This document shows, one piece after another, positions 1 to 5,693 of a DNA stretch of 6,761 bases. The notes below the pieces were generated by a model. That model worked only from the letters and a program-made list of their open reading frames with translations, did no database searches and had not been told where the DNA came from. The position numbers were made by a program, and so were the translations under genes. The stretch spans positions 1 to 6,761 of the forward strand of contig JAEYNS010000083.1 in NCBI GenBank assembly GCA_023412435.1. Direction: 5' to 3'. This stretch comes from Actinomycetes bacterium. GTDB lineage: Bacteria > Actinomycetota > Actinomycetes > Propionibacteriales > Propionibacteriaceae. Positions within the stretch are counted from its first letter, which is position 1. Each line of letters starts with the position of its first letter.

Positions 1-18
1 CCGTGGTGGCCACCCCGG
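1..18. repeat. Near-perfect palindrome downstream of the binding-protein gene
   Basis: Bases 5-14 read GGTGGCCACC, a perfect 10-base palindrome. It extends to CCG at 1-3 and CGG at 16-18 with one mismatched pair (4/15). In RNA it could fold into a 6-pair stem with a GGCC loop. It sits just past the stop of the binding-protein gene, so it could be part of an intergenic hairpin or lie at the start of a further gene. No T-run is visible on either side, and the window edge prevents a decision. This may be chance in GC-rich DNA. Confidence 0.25.
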
Positions 19-27
19 CAGGGAGGG

Positions 28-1083
28 TCAGGACCGGAACGCGCTCGGCAGGAACTGGTCGACGTTCTCCTTGGTCACCACGGGGGCGTAGAGCATGATC
101 TGGCGGGGTACCTCGAGCTCCACCAGGTCCGACAGCGCCTTGCCCTGCGCGAGCAGCCGGGCCAGCCGGATGCCGTCAGCGGCCTGGGTCGACGGGTAGA
201 CGGTGGTGGCCTTGACCACCGTGTTGTCGGCCTTGATCATCTCCATCATGTCGGCGGAGCCGGCGCCGCCGACCATGATGAACTCGTCACGGCCGGACGC
301 GTTGAAGGCTGCCATGACGCCGATGCCCTGGTCGTCGTCGTGGTTCCACACGGCGTCGAGCTTCGGGGCGGCCTGGAGCAGCTGCTGCGCGGCTTCCTCA
401 CCGGACTCCACGGTGAACAGCGCCTCCACCTGGTGGGAGACCTTCATGCCGCACTTGGCCAGCGCGTCGGCGAAGCCCTGCGAGCGGTCCTGGGTGAGCT
501 TCAGGTTCGCGATGCCCTGGATCTCACCGATGATGGCGTCGCTCTTGCCGCCCAGCACCTCGCACAGGTAGGTGCCGGTCGACAGGCCCATGCCGTAGTT
601 GTCGCCGAGGATGGTGGTGCGGGCGGCGAAGCTCGAGGAGAACTCCCGGTCGACGTTGATCACCGGAATGCCGGCTGCCATCGCCTTCAGCGCGATGTCG
701 GTCATCGCCTCGCCGTCGAAGGGCAGCACGACGATCGCGTCGACCTTGTTGTTGATGAAGGTCTCGATCTGCGCGATCTGGGCGTTGACGTCATTGGTGC
801 CCTGCGGGTGGTCGAGGGTGACGTCGGAGAACTTCCCTGCCTCGGCGACCGCCGCCGAGGTGATGGCACCCATCCAGCCGTGGTCGGCGGCGGGCGCCGA
901 CAGACCGATGGTGACGTTGTCGCCGGGGGCGTCGTTGCCCTCCGCCGGACCGGCGGGGGCGGGCTGGCTGGTGGCCGGCGGTGCGGCGGTCTCGGTGGCC
1001 TGCGGCACGTTCGACGTGCAGCCGGCGACCAGTCCGAGGGCGGCAGCGGCTGCGAGCAGCGCGCTGAGCTTCTTGGTCAACAT
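28..1083 (-). CDS. Sugar ABC transporter substrate-binding lipoprotein (CUT2, RbsB-like)
   Basis: The 351-residue protein is the extracytoplasmic ligand receptor of the importer encoded upstream. It starts with a lipoprotein signal: Lys4-Lys5, a hydrophobic Ala/Leu run and the lipobox V19-A20-G21-C22, so Cys22 should be lipid-anchored. A Pro/Ala/Thr-rich tether follows (about 29-54). The two-lobed periplasmic-binding domain of the RbsB type (Peripla_BP_4) runs from about residue 56 to near the end. Typical ligand-site segments are HGWMG (68-72), the hinge motif NVDRE (143-147, with D145-R146), TQDRS (197-201) and NHDDDQG (247-253). The ATG at 1083 is chosen because it gives an intact lipoprotein signal and has AAAGGA five bases upstream, although the frame stays open further upstream inside the permease gene. 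It is the last visible gene of the operon, 32 bases after the permease. Two extra cysteines, C174 and C211, might form a disulfide. The family call is strong, but the sugar is unknown. Confidence 0.95.
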   Translation of the reverse strand: MLTKKLSALLAAAAALGLVAGCTSNVPQATETAAPPATSQPAPAGPAEGNDAPGDNVTIGLSAPAADHGWMGAITSAAVAEAGKFSDVTLDHPQGTNDVNAQIAQIETFINNKVDAIVVLPFDGEAMTDIALKAMAAGIPVINVDREFSSSFAARTTILGDNYGMGLSTGTYLCEVLGGKSDAIIGEIQGIANLKLTQDRSQGFADALAKCGMKVSHQVEALFTVESGEEAAQQLLQAAPKLDAVWNHDDDQGIGVMAAFNASGRDEFIMVGGAGSADMMEMIKADNTVVKATTVYPSTQAADGIRLARLLAQGKALSDLVELEVPRQIMLYAPVVTKENVDQFLPSAFRS

Positions 1084-1088
1084 GGGTG

Positions 1089-1094
1089 TCCTTT
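1089..1094 (-). promoter_or_regulatory. Ribosome binding site of the substrate-binding protein gene
   Basis: AAAGGA on the minus strand lies five bases before the ATG at 1083. It supports that start over any upstream start in the same open frame. The binding protein has its own site and a 32-base gap, unlike the overlapped permease, which fits the usual need for an excess of binding protein. Confidence 0.7.
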
Positions 1095-1115
1095 CACTTC
1101 GGTGTGAGTCGGGTG

Positions 1116-2144
1116 CTAGGTGGTGCGTTCGCGTTGGGCGAGGTACTGCTGGAGCAGCACGGCGCCGACGATGATCAGGCCCTTGGCCACCTTCTGGGTG
1201 GACACGGCCAGGTTGTTGAGGATGAAGATGTCGGTCAGGGTGACGAACAGCAGCGAGCCGATCACGGTGCCGACGATGGTGCCGCGACCGCCGATCAGCA
1301 GGGTGCCGCCGACGACGACGGCCGCGATGGCATCGAGCTCGTAGAGCTCGCCGTGGGTGGCGGTGCCGGCGGTGGTGCGGGACAGGATGATCAGTGCTCC
1401 GATGCCCGCGCACAGCCCGCACAGGGCGTAGATGTAGACGAGGTTCGGCTTGATCCGCAGCCCTGCCAGCCGGGCGGCCTCCATGTTGCCGCCGATCGCG
1501 GTCACCCGGCGTCCGAAGGTGGTCCGGTTGTAGACCAGCCAGGCGATCACGGCGACCACGAGGAAGATCCAGACGATCACAGGCAACCCGATCAGGTCGC
1601 CGGTGAAGAAGTCGAGGAACTTCTGCGCCTCGGCCTGGGCGTACGGGTACGGCGCCAGGTCGGGTGACGGGATCCGCAGGGTCTTGTAGCCGGACAGGAT
1701 CTCTGCCGTCCCCTTGGCCGCCACCAGCATCGCCAGGGTGGCGATGAAGGCGACGATGCGTCCGTAGGCGACCATCACCCCGTTGACCACCCCGCACAGC
1801 AGCCCGACACCGAGCGACACCGCGACGATCGCGCCCCACCCGTAGGACTGGACGGGGAACAGCGTGGCGGCGACTGTGCACAGCCCGAGGACGGAGCCCA
1901 CCGACAGGTCGATGCCCCCCGAAGTGATCACGAAGGTCTGGCCGATCGCCACGACCCCGATCGCCGCGGCCAGCTTGAGGATGGTCAGGATGTTGCCCGG
2001 GTTGGTGAAGCGGTCACCGGCGGTGACGATGCCGACCACACAGATCAGGATGAAGGCCACCACCAGGCCGAGATTGCGCATCACGCCGGGCGGCAGGCTC
2101 CGGCGGGTGGCCGGTGCGGCGGTCGCTTCGGTCTCGACACTCAT
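1116..2144 (-). CDS. Sugar ABC transporter permease (CUT2, RbsC-like)
   Basis: The 342-residue integral membrane protein is of the BPD_transp_2 family, which forms the translocation pore, probably as a homodimer, with the ATPase encoded just upstream. A hydrophilic N-terminal tail of about 24 residues precedes some 8-10 hydrophobic segments (for example about 25-42, and later around [20 protein letters not shown]). Family landmarks are [17 protein letters not shown] (about 68-84), diagnostic for ribose/xylose-type permeases, and the cytoplasmic coupling segment [11 protein letters not shown], which meets the ATPase. The length is normal for RbsC-type proteins. The ATG overlaps the ATPase stop as ATGA and has AAGGAA five bases upstream (2150-2155), so translation is probably coupled. 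The charged stretch between the [10 protein letters not shown] and TGDLIGLP residues is probably an external loop. Substrate specificity cannot be inferred from the permease. Confidence 0.95.
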   Translation of the reverse strand: MSVETEATAAPATRRSLPPGVMRNLGLVVAFILICVVGIVTAGDRFTNPGNILTILKLAAAIGVVAIGQTFVITSGGIDLSVGSVLGLCTVAATLFPVQSYGWGAIVAVSLGVGLLCGVVNGVMVAYGRIVAFIATLAMLVAAKGTAEILSGYKTLRIPSPDLAPYPYAQAEAQKFLDFFTGDLIGLPVIVWIFLVVAVIAWLVYNRTTFGRRVTAIGGNMEAARLAGLRIKPNLVYIYALCGLCAGIGALIILSRTTAGTATHGELYELDAIAAVVVGGTLLIGGRGTIVGTVIGSLLFVTLTDIFILNNLAVSTQKVAKGLIIVGAVLLQQYLAQRERTT

Positions 2145-3661
2145 GCGGCTTCCTTCCCCTCAAGGATCAGGTGGAGGACCTTCTCCTCATCCACCTCGGC
2201 GGCGGCCACCCGCGCGACGATGTGGCCCTCGTTGATCACCAGGATGTTGTCGGCCAGGCCGATCACCTCCTCCAGTTCGGAGCTGACGAGCAGGATCGCC
2301 ACCCCTTCGGCGGCCAGCCCGCGGATCACGTCGTAGGCCTCCGCCCTGGCGCCGACGTCGACGCCCCGGGTCGGCTCGTCGAGGATCAGGACGCGCCCCC
2401 CGCGGGCCAGCCAGCGGCCGAGCATCAGCTTCTGCTGGTTGCCACCGGAGTAGGTCCGGGTGATCCGGGTGGTGCTGTTCGGGACTATCTGCAGGTCGTC
2501 GTTCTGCCGTTGGGCGGCGGCCTTCTCGGCGTTGACCCGCAACCAGCCGGCGGCCGCCTCGTTGTTGAAGGTGGCCAGGGTGACGTTCTTGAAGGACGGC
2601 TCGTCCAGCAGCAGGCCCTGGCTCTTGCGTTCCTCGGGGCAGAAGCCGAGGCCCCGCGTCACCGCGGCCGAGACCCGCCCTGCGGGCAACCGCCGTCCAT
2701 CCAGCCAGACCTCTCCCGCGGTGGCACGCCGGGCGCCGTAGATCGTCTCGAGGATCTCGGAGCGGCCCGAGCCGACCAGTCCGGCCAGGCCGAGGATCTC
2801 GCCCGCCCTCAGCTCGAAGGAGACATCGGAGAACACGCCCTTCAGTGCGAGGCCGTCGGCCTTCAGCACCACGGGCGCGTCCGCCGGCACGCCCGGCCGG
2901 GGCGGGAAGTCGAGGGTGCCGTCGTGGCCGATCATCAACCGGACGATCTGGGCGGTGGGGGTCTGGGCGACAGGGATGCCGCTGGCCGTCGACCTGCCGT
3001 CCTTGAGCACGGTGAGCCGGTCGCCGATCCGGCGGACCTCCTCGAGCCGGTGGGAGATGTACACGACCCCGATCCCGGACTCGGTGAGGCGGCGGATGAC
3101 CCGGAACAGGTTGTCCACCTCTTCGGTGTCGAGCACCGACGACGGCTCGTCCATGATCACGAGGCGGGCGTTGTGGGACAGCGCCCGGGCCATCGCGACG
3201 ATCTGGCGGCGGGCCGCGGACAGCCGTCCCACCTCGGCCGACGGCGAGATCTCGGGGTGACCGAGCTGCTCCAGCAGTGTCCTGGCCCGCTCTCGCGCCG
3301 CGGCCCTGCGCATCCAGCCGAAGGTCGACAGCTCATGGCCCAGCAGGATGTTGTCGGCCACCGACATGCTCTCGATGACGTCCAGCTCCTGGTAGATGGT
3401 CGCTACCCCTGCCCGCAGCGCGGAGATCGGGTTGGGGAAGGACACCTCCGCGCCGTGCCACGTGATGGTGCCCGCGTCGGGGCGGTGCGCGCCGGAGAGC
3501 ACCTTGATCAGGGTCGACTTCCCGGCGCCGTTCTGGCCGAGCAGGCAATGCACCTCGCCGGGCAGGACGTCGAAGTCCACCCCGTCCAGGGCCTTGGCGC
3601 CCGGGAAGTGCTTCACCACCCCCGTCGCCGTGAGCAGCGGCGTCTGATCAGCACTGACCAT
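2141..3661 (-). CDS. Sugar ABC transporter ATP-binding protein, double NBD (CUT2, RbsA-like)
   Basis: The 506-residue cytoplasmic ATPase carries two fused nucleotide-binding domains, as in RbsA, XylG and MglA, and powers import through the permease. Domain 1 has Walker [10 protein letters not shown] (42-50), Q-loop Q91, the signature region LSAARRQ (147-153) and Walker [10 protein letters not shown] (167-175, with D171 and E172). Domain 2 has the degenerate Walker [10 protein letters not shown] that is normal for this family, a canonical signature SGGNQQK, and Walker [10 protein letters not shown]. One degenerate and one intact site is therefore the family standard and not damage. It is the first gene of the importer operon and overlaps the permease by four bases. 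The ATG at 3661 has no Shine-Dalgarno sequence; a promoter placed exactly for a start of transcription at this ATG suggests a leaderless mRNA. The inverted repeat upstream suggests repression by the divergent ROK regulator. Confidence 0.96.
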   Translation of the reverse strand: MVSADQTPLLTATGVVKHFPGAKALDGVDFDVLPGEVHCLLGQNGAGKSTLIKVLSGAHRPDAGTITWHGAEVSFPNPISALRAGVATIYQELDVIESMSVADNILLGHELSTFGWMRRAAARERARTLLEQLGHPEISPSAEVGRLSAARRQIVAMARALSHNARLVIMDEPSSVLDTEEVDNLFRVIRRLTESGIGVVYISHRLEEVRRIGDRLTVLKDGRSTASGIPVAQTPTAQIVRLMIGHDGTLDFPPRPGVPADAPVVLKADGLALKGVFSDVSFELRAGEILGLAGLVGSGRSEILETIYGARRATAGEVWLDGRRLPAGRVSAAVTRGLGFCPEERKSQGLLLDEPSFKNVTLATFNNEAAAGWLRVNAEKAAAQRQNDDLQIVPNSTTRITRTYSGGNQQKLMLGRWLARGGRVLILDEPTRGVDVGARAEAYDVIRGLAAEGVAILLVSSELEEVIGLADNILVINEGHIVARVAAAEVDEEKVLHLILEGKEAA

Positions 3662-3667
3662 GGCAGG

Positions 3668-3696
3668 AGGCTAGACCTACTTCTGCCGACTGTCGA
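3668..3696 (-). promoter_or_regulatory. Predicted leaderless promoter of the importer operon
   Basis: On the minus strand TCGACA (3696-3691, five of six matches to TTGACA) is followed after exactly 17 bases by TAGCCT (3673-3668), which fits the actinobacterial -10 pattern TANNNT. The -10 box occupies -12 to -7 relative to the A of the ATG at 3661, so transcription would start at the start codon itself. This agrees with the lack of a ribosome binding site there. The -35 box lies mostly within the right arm of the inverted repeat as read from the importer side, so a bound repressor would cover it. This is a reading of sequence only. Confidence 0.6.
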
Positions 3697-3712
3697 GCAA
3701 AAGTACGACAGT
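3689..3712. promoter_or_regulatory. Inverted-repeat operator, probable ROK repressor site
   Basis: ACTGTCG (3689-3695) and CGACAGT (3706-3712) are perfect inverted copies separated by ten mainly A-rich bases, giving a 24-base dyad. The size and AT-rich centre suit a dimeric helix-turn-helix protein; ROK regulators such as NagC and Mlc bind inverted repeats of roughly this length. One arm overlaps the -35 box of the importer promoter. The obvious candidate protein is the ROK regulator encoded divergently 85 bases away. The dyad is seen directly, while the partner is inferred. Confidence 0.6.
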
Positions 3713-3731
3713 TATCAACCTGTTACTGACG
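3706..3731. promoter_or_regulatory. Second, weaker operator dyad sharing a half-site
   Basis: ACTGACG (3725-3731) is a one-mismatch copy of the half-site ACTGTCG. It is inverted relative to CGACAGT (3706-3712), which it would share with the stronger dyad. The spacing between arms is 12 bases instead of 10, and the two dyad centres are 18 bases apart. The half-site lies 65 bases before the ROK start codon, so it could serve autoregulation or cooperative binding. The rest of the gap up to 3796 contains no promoter I can defend for the rightward genes. Confidence 0.35.
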
Positions 3732-3796
3732 GGGAGTGCCCAAATTCCTCGCCACATGACCGCAGAACCCCCGCTCAAGATGGTTTACTTCCCCCT

Positions 3797-4996
3797 ATGG
3801 AAGAGCTCCAGCGGATCCTGCCGAAGGCACCGGGGGTCGGCGAGGTCTTCCAGTTGCTCCGCTCCAGCCCGATGACCAGGGCGCAGCTCTGCGCGCTCAC
3901 CGGCCAGGCCAGATCCACCATCGCCGCCCGGCTCGACTCCCTGCTCGAGACCGGCCTGATCGGTCAGCGCAGCGACCGGCCGGGGTCGATGGGACGGCCG
4001 GCCGCCTCGTTCTACTTCCGGCCAGAGGCGGGCGCCGTCCTCGCCGTCGACGTGGGCGCGAGCCACGTGCGGGTGGGCGTCACCGACCTGGCCGCGAGCA
4101 TCCTCGCCGAGGAGCATCTCGACCTGGCGGTGGACCGCGGCCCCGACACCGTACTCGGCGAGATCGTGACGACGGGCCGACGGCTGCTGGCAGGGATCGA
4201 CCTCGGCCGGTCGCGGCTCGCCGGCGTGGGGATCGGCGTCCCCGGCCCCGTCAGCCACAGCAGCGGCAAGCCGTCCAGTCCTCCGATCATGCCCGGCTGG
4301 GACGGCTGGGACGTCAGGGGGACGTTGCAGCAGGCCTTCGAGGCCCCGGTCTGGGTCGACAACGACGCCAACATGATGGCGATCGGGGAGCACGCCCTGG
4401 CCTGGCGTGACACCCGGGACCTGTTGTTCGTGAAGTTCGCCACCGGGGTCGGGCTCGGGATCATCCTCGACGGCAGGATCCGGCGCGGCGCCCAGGGCTC
4501 CAGCGGCGACATCGGACACGTCCGGGTGCCCGGCGGGCCACCGAACCTGTGCCACTGCGGCGGTACCGGCTGCCTGGAGGCGGTGATCGGGGTGCAGGTG
4601 CTGGCCGAGCAACTCCGCAGCGCGGGGTTCGCCGCCCACACCGGCGCCGACCTCGTGGCACTGGTCCGCGCCGGGGAGAAGGCCGCCATCCAGGTCCTGC
4701 GGGAGGCGGGACGGACCGCGGGCGAGGTGCTCGCCGGCGTGGTCTCGCTGCTCAACCCGTCGGTGATCGCGGTGGGCGGCATCCTCGCCCAGGCCCATGA
4801 GCACCTGATCGCGGGGATCAGGGAAACGGTCTACGCCAAGTCGCTGCCACTGGCCACCCAGGATCTGCGGATAGTAGCGTCGGTCGCGGGCCCGCGCGCC
4901 GGGATCATCGGGGCGAGCTCGTCGGTCTGCGACCAGGTGTTGTCGTCCAGCGCCGTGGAGGCCCTGGTCGAGGGCCGCGGCGTGTTGGCGGGCTGA
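3797..4996 (+). CDS. ROK-family transcriptional repressor
   Basis: The 399-residue protein has the normal length for a ROK regulator. An N-terminal winged helix-turn-helix (about 13-60, including TRAQLCALTGQARSTIAARL) precedes a sugar-kinase-like ROK domain. That domain starts with AVDVGASHVRVGV (D85-x-G87), where the GGT of active ROK kinases is replaced by GAS. VDNDAN retains the residue equivalent to the catalytic base (D190). The zinc motif is intact: H241, C252, C254 and C259, in the pattern CHCGGTGCLE. The sugar-contact motif usually written ExGH is DIGH here (D238), a form I believe also occurs in actinobacterial regulators. Together these suggest ligand sensing without sugar phosphorylation. 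The ATG at 3797 is the only reasonable start; no ribosome binding site precedes it. It is divergent from the importer and followed closely by the ThuA-like gene, so it is probably the local repressor, released by a sugar. Confidence 0.93.
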   Translation: MEELQRILPKAPGVGEVFQLLRSSPMTRAQLCALTGQARSTIAARLDSLLETGLIGQRSDRPGSMGRPAASFYFRPEAGAVLAVDVGASHVRVGVTDLAASILAEEHLDLAVDRGPDTVLGEIVTTGRRLLAGIDLGRSRLAGVGIGVPGPVSHSSGKPSSPPIMPGWDGWDVRGTLQQAFEAPVWVDNDANMMAIGEHALAWRDTRDLLFVKFATGVGLGIILDGRIRRGAQGSSGDIGHVRVPGGPPNLCHCGGTGCLEAVIGVQVLAEQLRSAGFAAHTGADLVALVRAGEKAAIQVLREAGRTAGEVLAGVVSLLNPSVIAVGGILAQAHEHLIAGIRETVYAKSLPLATQDLRIVASVAGPRAGIIGASSSVCDQVLSSSAVEALVEGRGVLAG

Positions 4997-5002
4997 GGAG
5001 GA
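4995..5002 (+). promoter_or_regulatory. Strong ribosome binding site of the ThuA-like gene
   Basis: GAGGAGGA overlaps the TGA stop of the ROK gene and its GGAGG core ends seven bases before the ATG at 5009. The overlap indicates that the two genes share a transcript, with translation of the second gene probably coupled to the first. Confidence 0.75.
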
Positions 5003-5008
5003 CGCAAG

Positions 5009-5662
5009 ATGCGGCGAGCACTCGTGGTGCGCGGTGGCTGGGAGGGCCACAGCCCTGAGGCTGTGACGGACGAGTTCACCGGGTTCCTGAGGGACGCGGG
5101 GTTCGACGTGGTGATCGAGGACACCCTCGAGGTCTACGCCGACATCCAGTTCATGCAGTCCCTGGCGCTTGTCGTCCAGTCGTGGACGCAGGGCGACATC
5201 CTGGCCGACGAGGTCCGCGGGCTGCGCGACGCGATCACGCACGGCGTCGGCTTCGCCGGCTGGCACGGCGGCGTGCTCGACGCCTTCCGGCAGACCGCGG
5301 AGTACGGCCAGATGGTCGGCGGCGTCTTCGCCGCGCATCCGCACGGCATGGTCCCCCACCGGGTCGGGTTCACCCCGGCCGGCAGGGAGCACGAGGTCAC
5401 CGCGGGCCTGGCCGACTTCGACCTCACGTCGGAGCAGTACTGGGTGCTCACCGACTCGCTGTCCACGGTCCTGGCGACCACCGGCATCGCGCCGCAGCCC
5501 GCAGATCCGTGGCACGAGCCGTATCGCGCTCCGGTGGCCTGGACGCGCCAGTGGGGCAACGGCAGGATCTTCATCCACACGCTCGGCCACGGGCTGGACG
5601 AACTGCGGATCCCGCAGGTCCGCACGCTCACCGAGCGCGGCCTGGTGTGGGCTGCCCGCTGA
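5009..5662 (+). CDS. ThuA-like domain protein, probable carbohydrate utilisation
   Basis: This 217-residue cytoplasmic protein lacks a signal peptide and consists of one ThuA-like domain (trehalose utilisation family, glutamine amidotransferase-like fold). Visible landmarks are RGGWEGHSPE near the N terminus (8-17), GFAGWHGG (81-88) at the position of the nucleophile elbow, GGVFAAHPHG (104-113), HEVTAGL (128-134) and SEQYW (141-145), matching the family pattern around a conserved HPIT..DE.Y region. The protein has no cysteine at all, so it cannot be a cysteine-dependent amidotransferase. ThuA of rhizobia works with the dehydrogenase-like ThuB in the use of trehalose and related disaccharides through keto-sugars, but the biochemical role of most family members is unsettled. 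It lies 12 bases after the ROK gene, which places it in the regulator's transcript. By context it probably acts on the imported sugar or a derivative. No ThuB-like dehydrogenase is in view. Confidence 0.88.
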   Translation: MRRALVVRGGWEGHSPEAVTDEFTGFLRDAGFDVVIEDTLEVYADIQFMQSLALVVQSWTQGDILADEVRGLRDAITHGVGFAGWHGGVLDAFRQTAEYGQMVGGVFAAHPHGMVPHRVGFTPAGREHEVTAGLADFDLTSEQYWVLTDSLSTVLATTGIAPQPADPWHEPYRAPVAWTRQWGNGRIFIHTLGHGLDELRIPQVRTLTERGLVWAAR

Positions 5663-5674
5663 GCCGGGGCCGCC

Positions 5675-5689
5675 CCTCGCCTGGCGAGG
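5675..5689. terminator. Short GC hairpin between convergent genes, possible terminator
   Basis: CCTCGC (5675-5680) and GCGAGG (5684-5689) form a perfect six-pair stem with a CTG loop in the 31-base gap between the converging stop codons. No T-run follows on either strand, so it is not a classical intrinsic terminator. Actinobacteria do use such hairpins without U-tails, and its symmetric placement would let it serve both genes. An overlapping perfect palindrome, GAGGATCCTC (5686-5695), shares one arm and could compete for pairing. Confidence 0.35.
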
Positions 5690-5693
5690 ATCC

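Noticed and set aside
1094..1107. Small hairpin TCAC/GTGA before the binding-protein ribosome binding site
   Set aside because: Only four pairs with a six-base loop; too weak to call a regulatory structure or processing site.
1084..1881. Minus-strand open frame continuing upstream of the binding-protein ATG
   Set aside because: It lies inside the permease gene in another frame, encodes an Arg/Pro-rich low-complexity sequence, and the true start has a lipoprotein signal and ribosome binding site at 1083.
2750..2860. Degenerate second Walker A of the ATPase as a sign of inactivation
   Set aside because: GLVGSGRSE in the second domain is typical of RbsA-type ATPases.
3665..3670. AGGAGG near the ATPase start
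   Set aside because: It is on the plus strand and so cannot serve the minus-strand start codon, and no plus-strand start codon with a real gene follows.
2114..3796. Long plus-strand open frame upstream of and in frame with the ROK gene
   Set aside because: It is antisense to the ATPase gene and shows no family features. Long shadow frames are expected in GC-rich DNA. The ROK protein has normal length when started at 3797.
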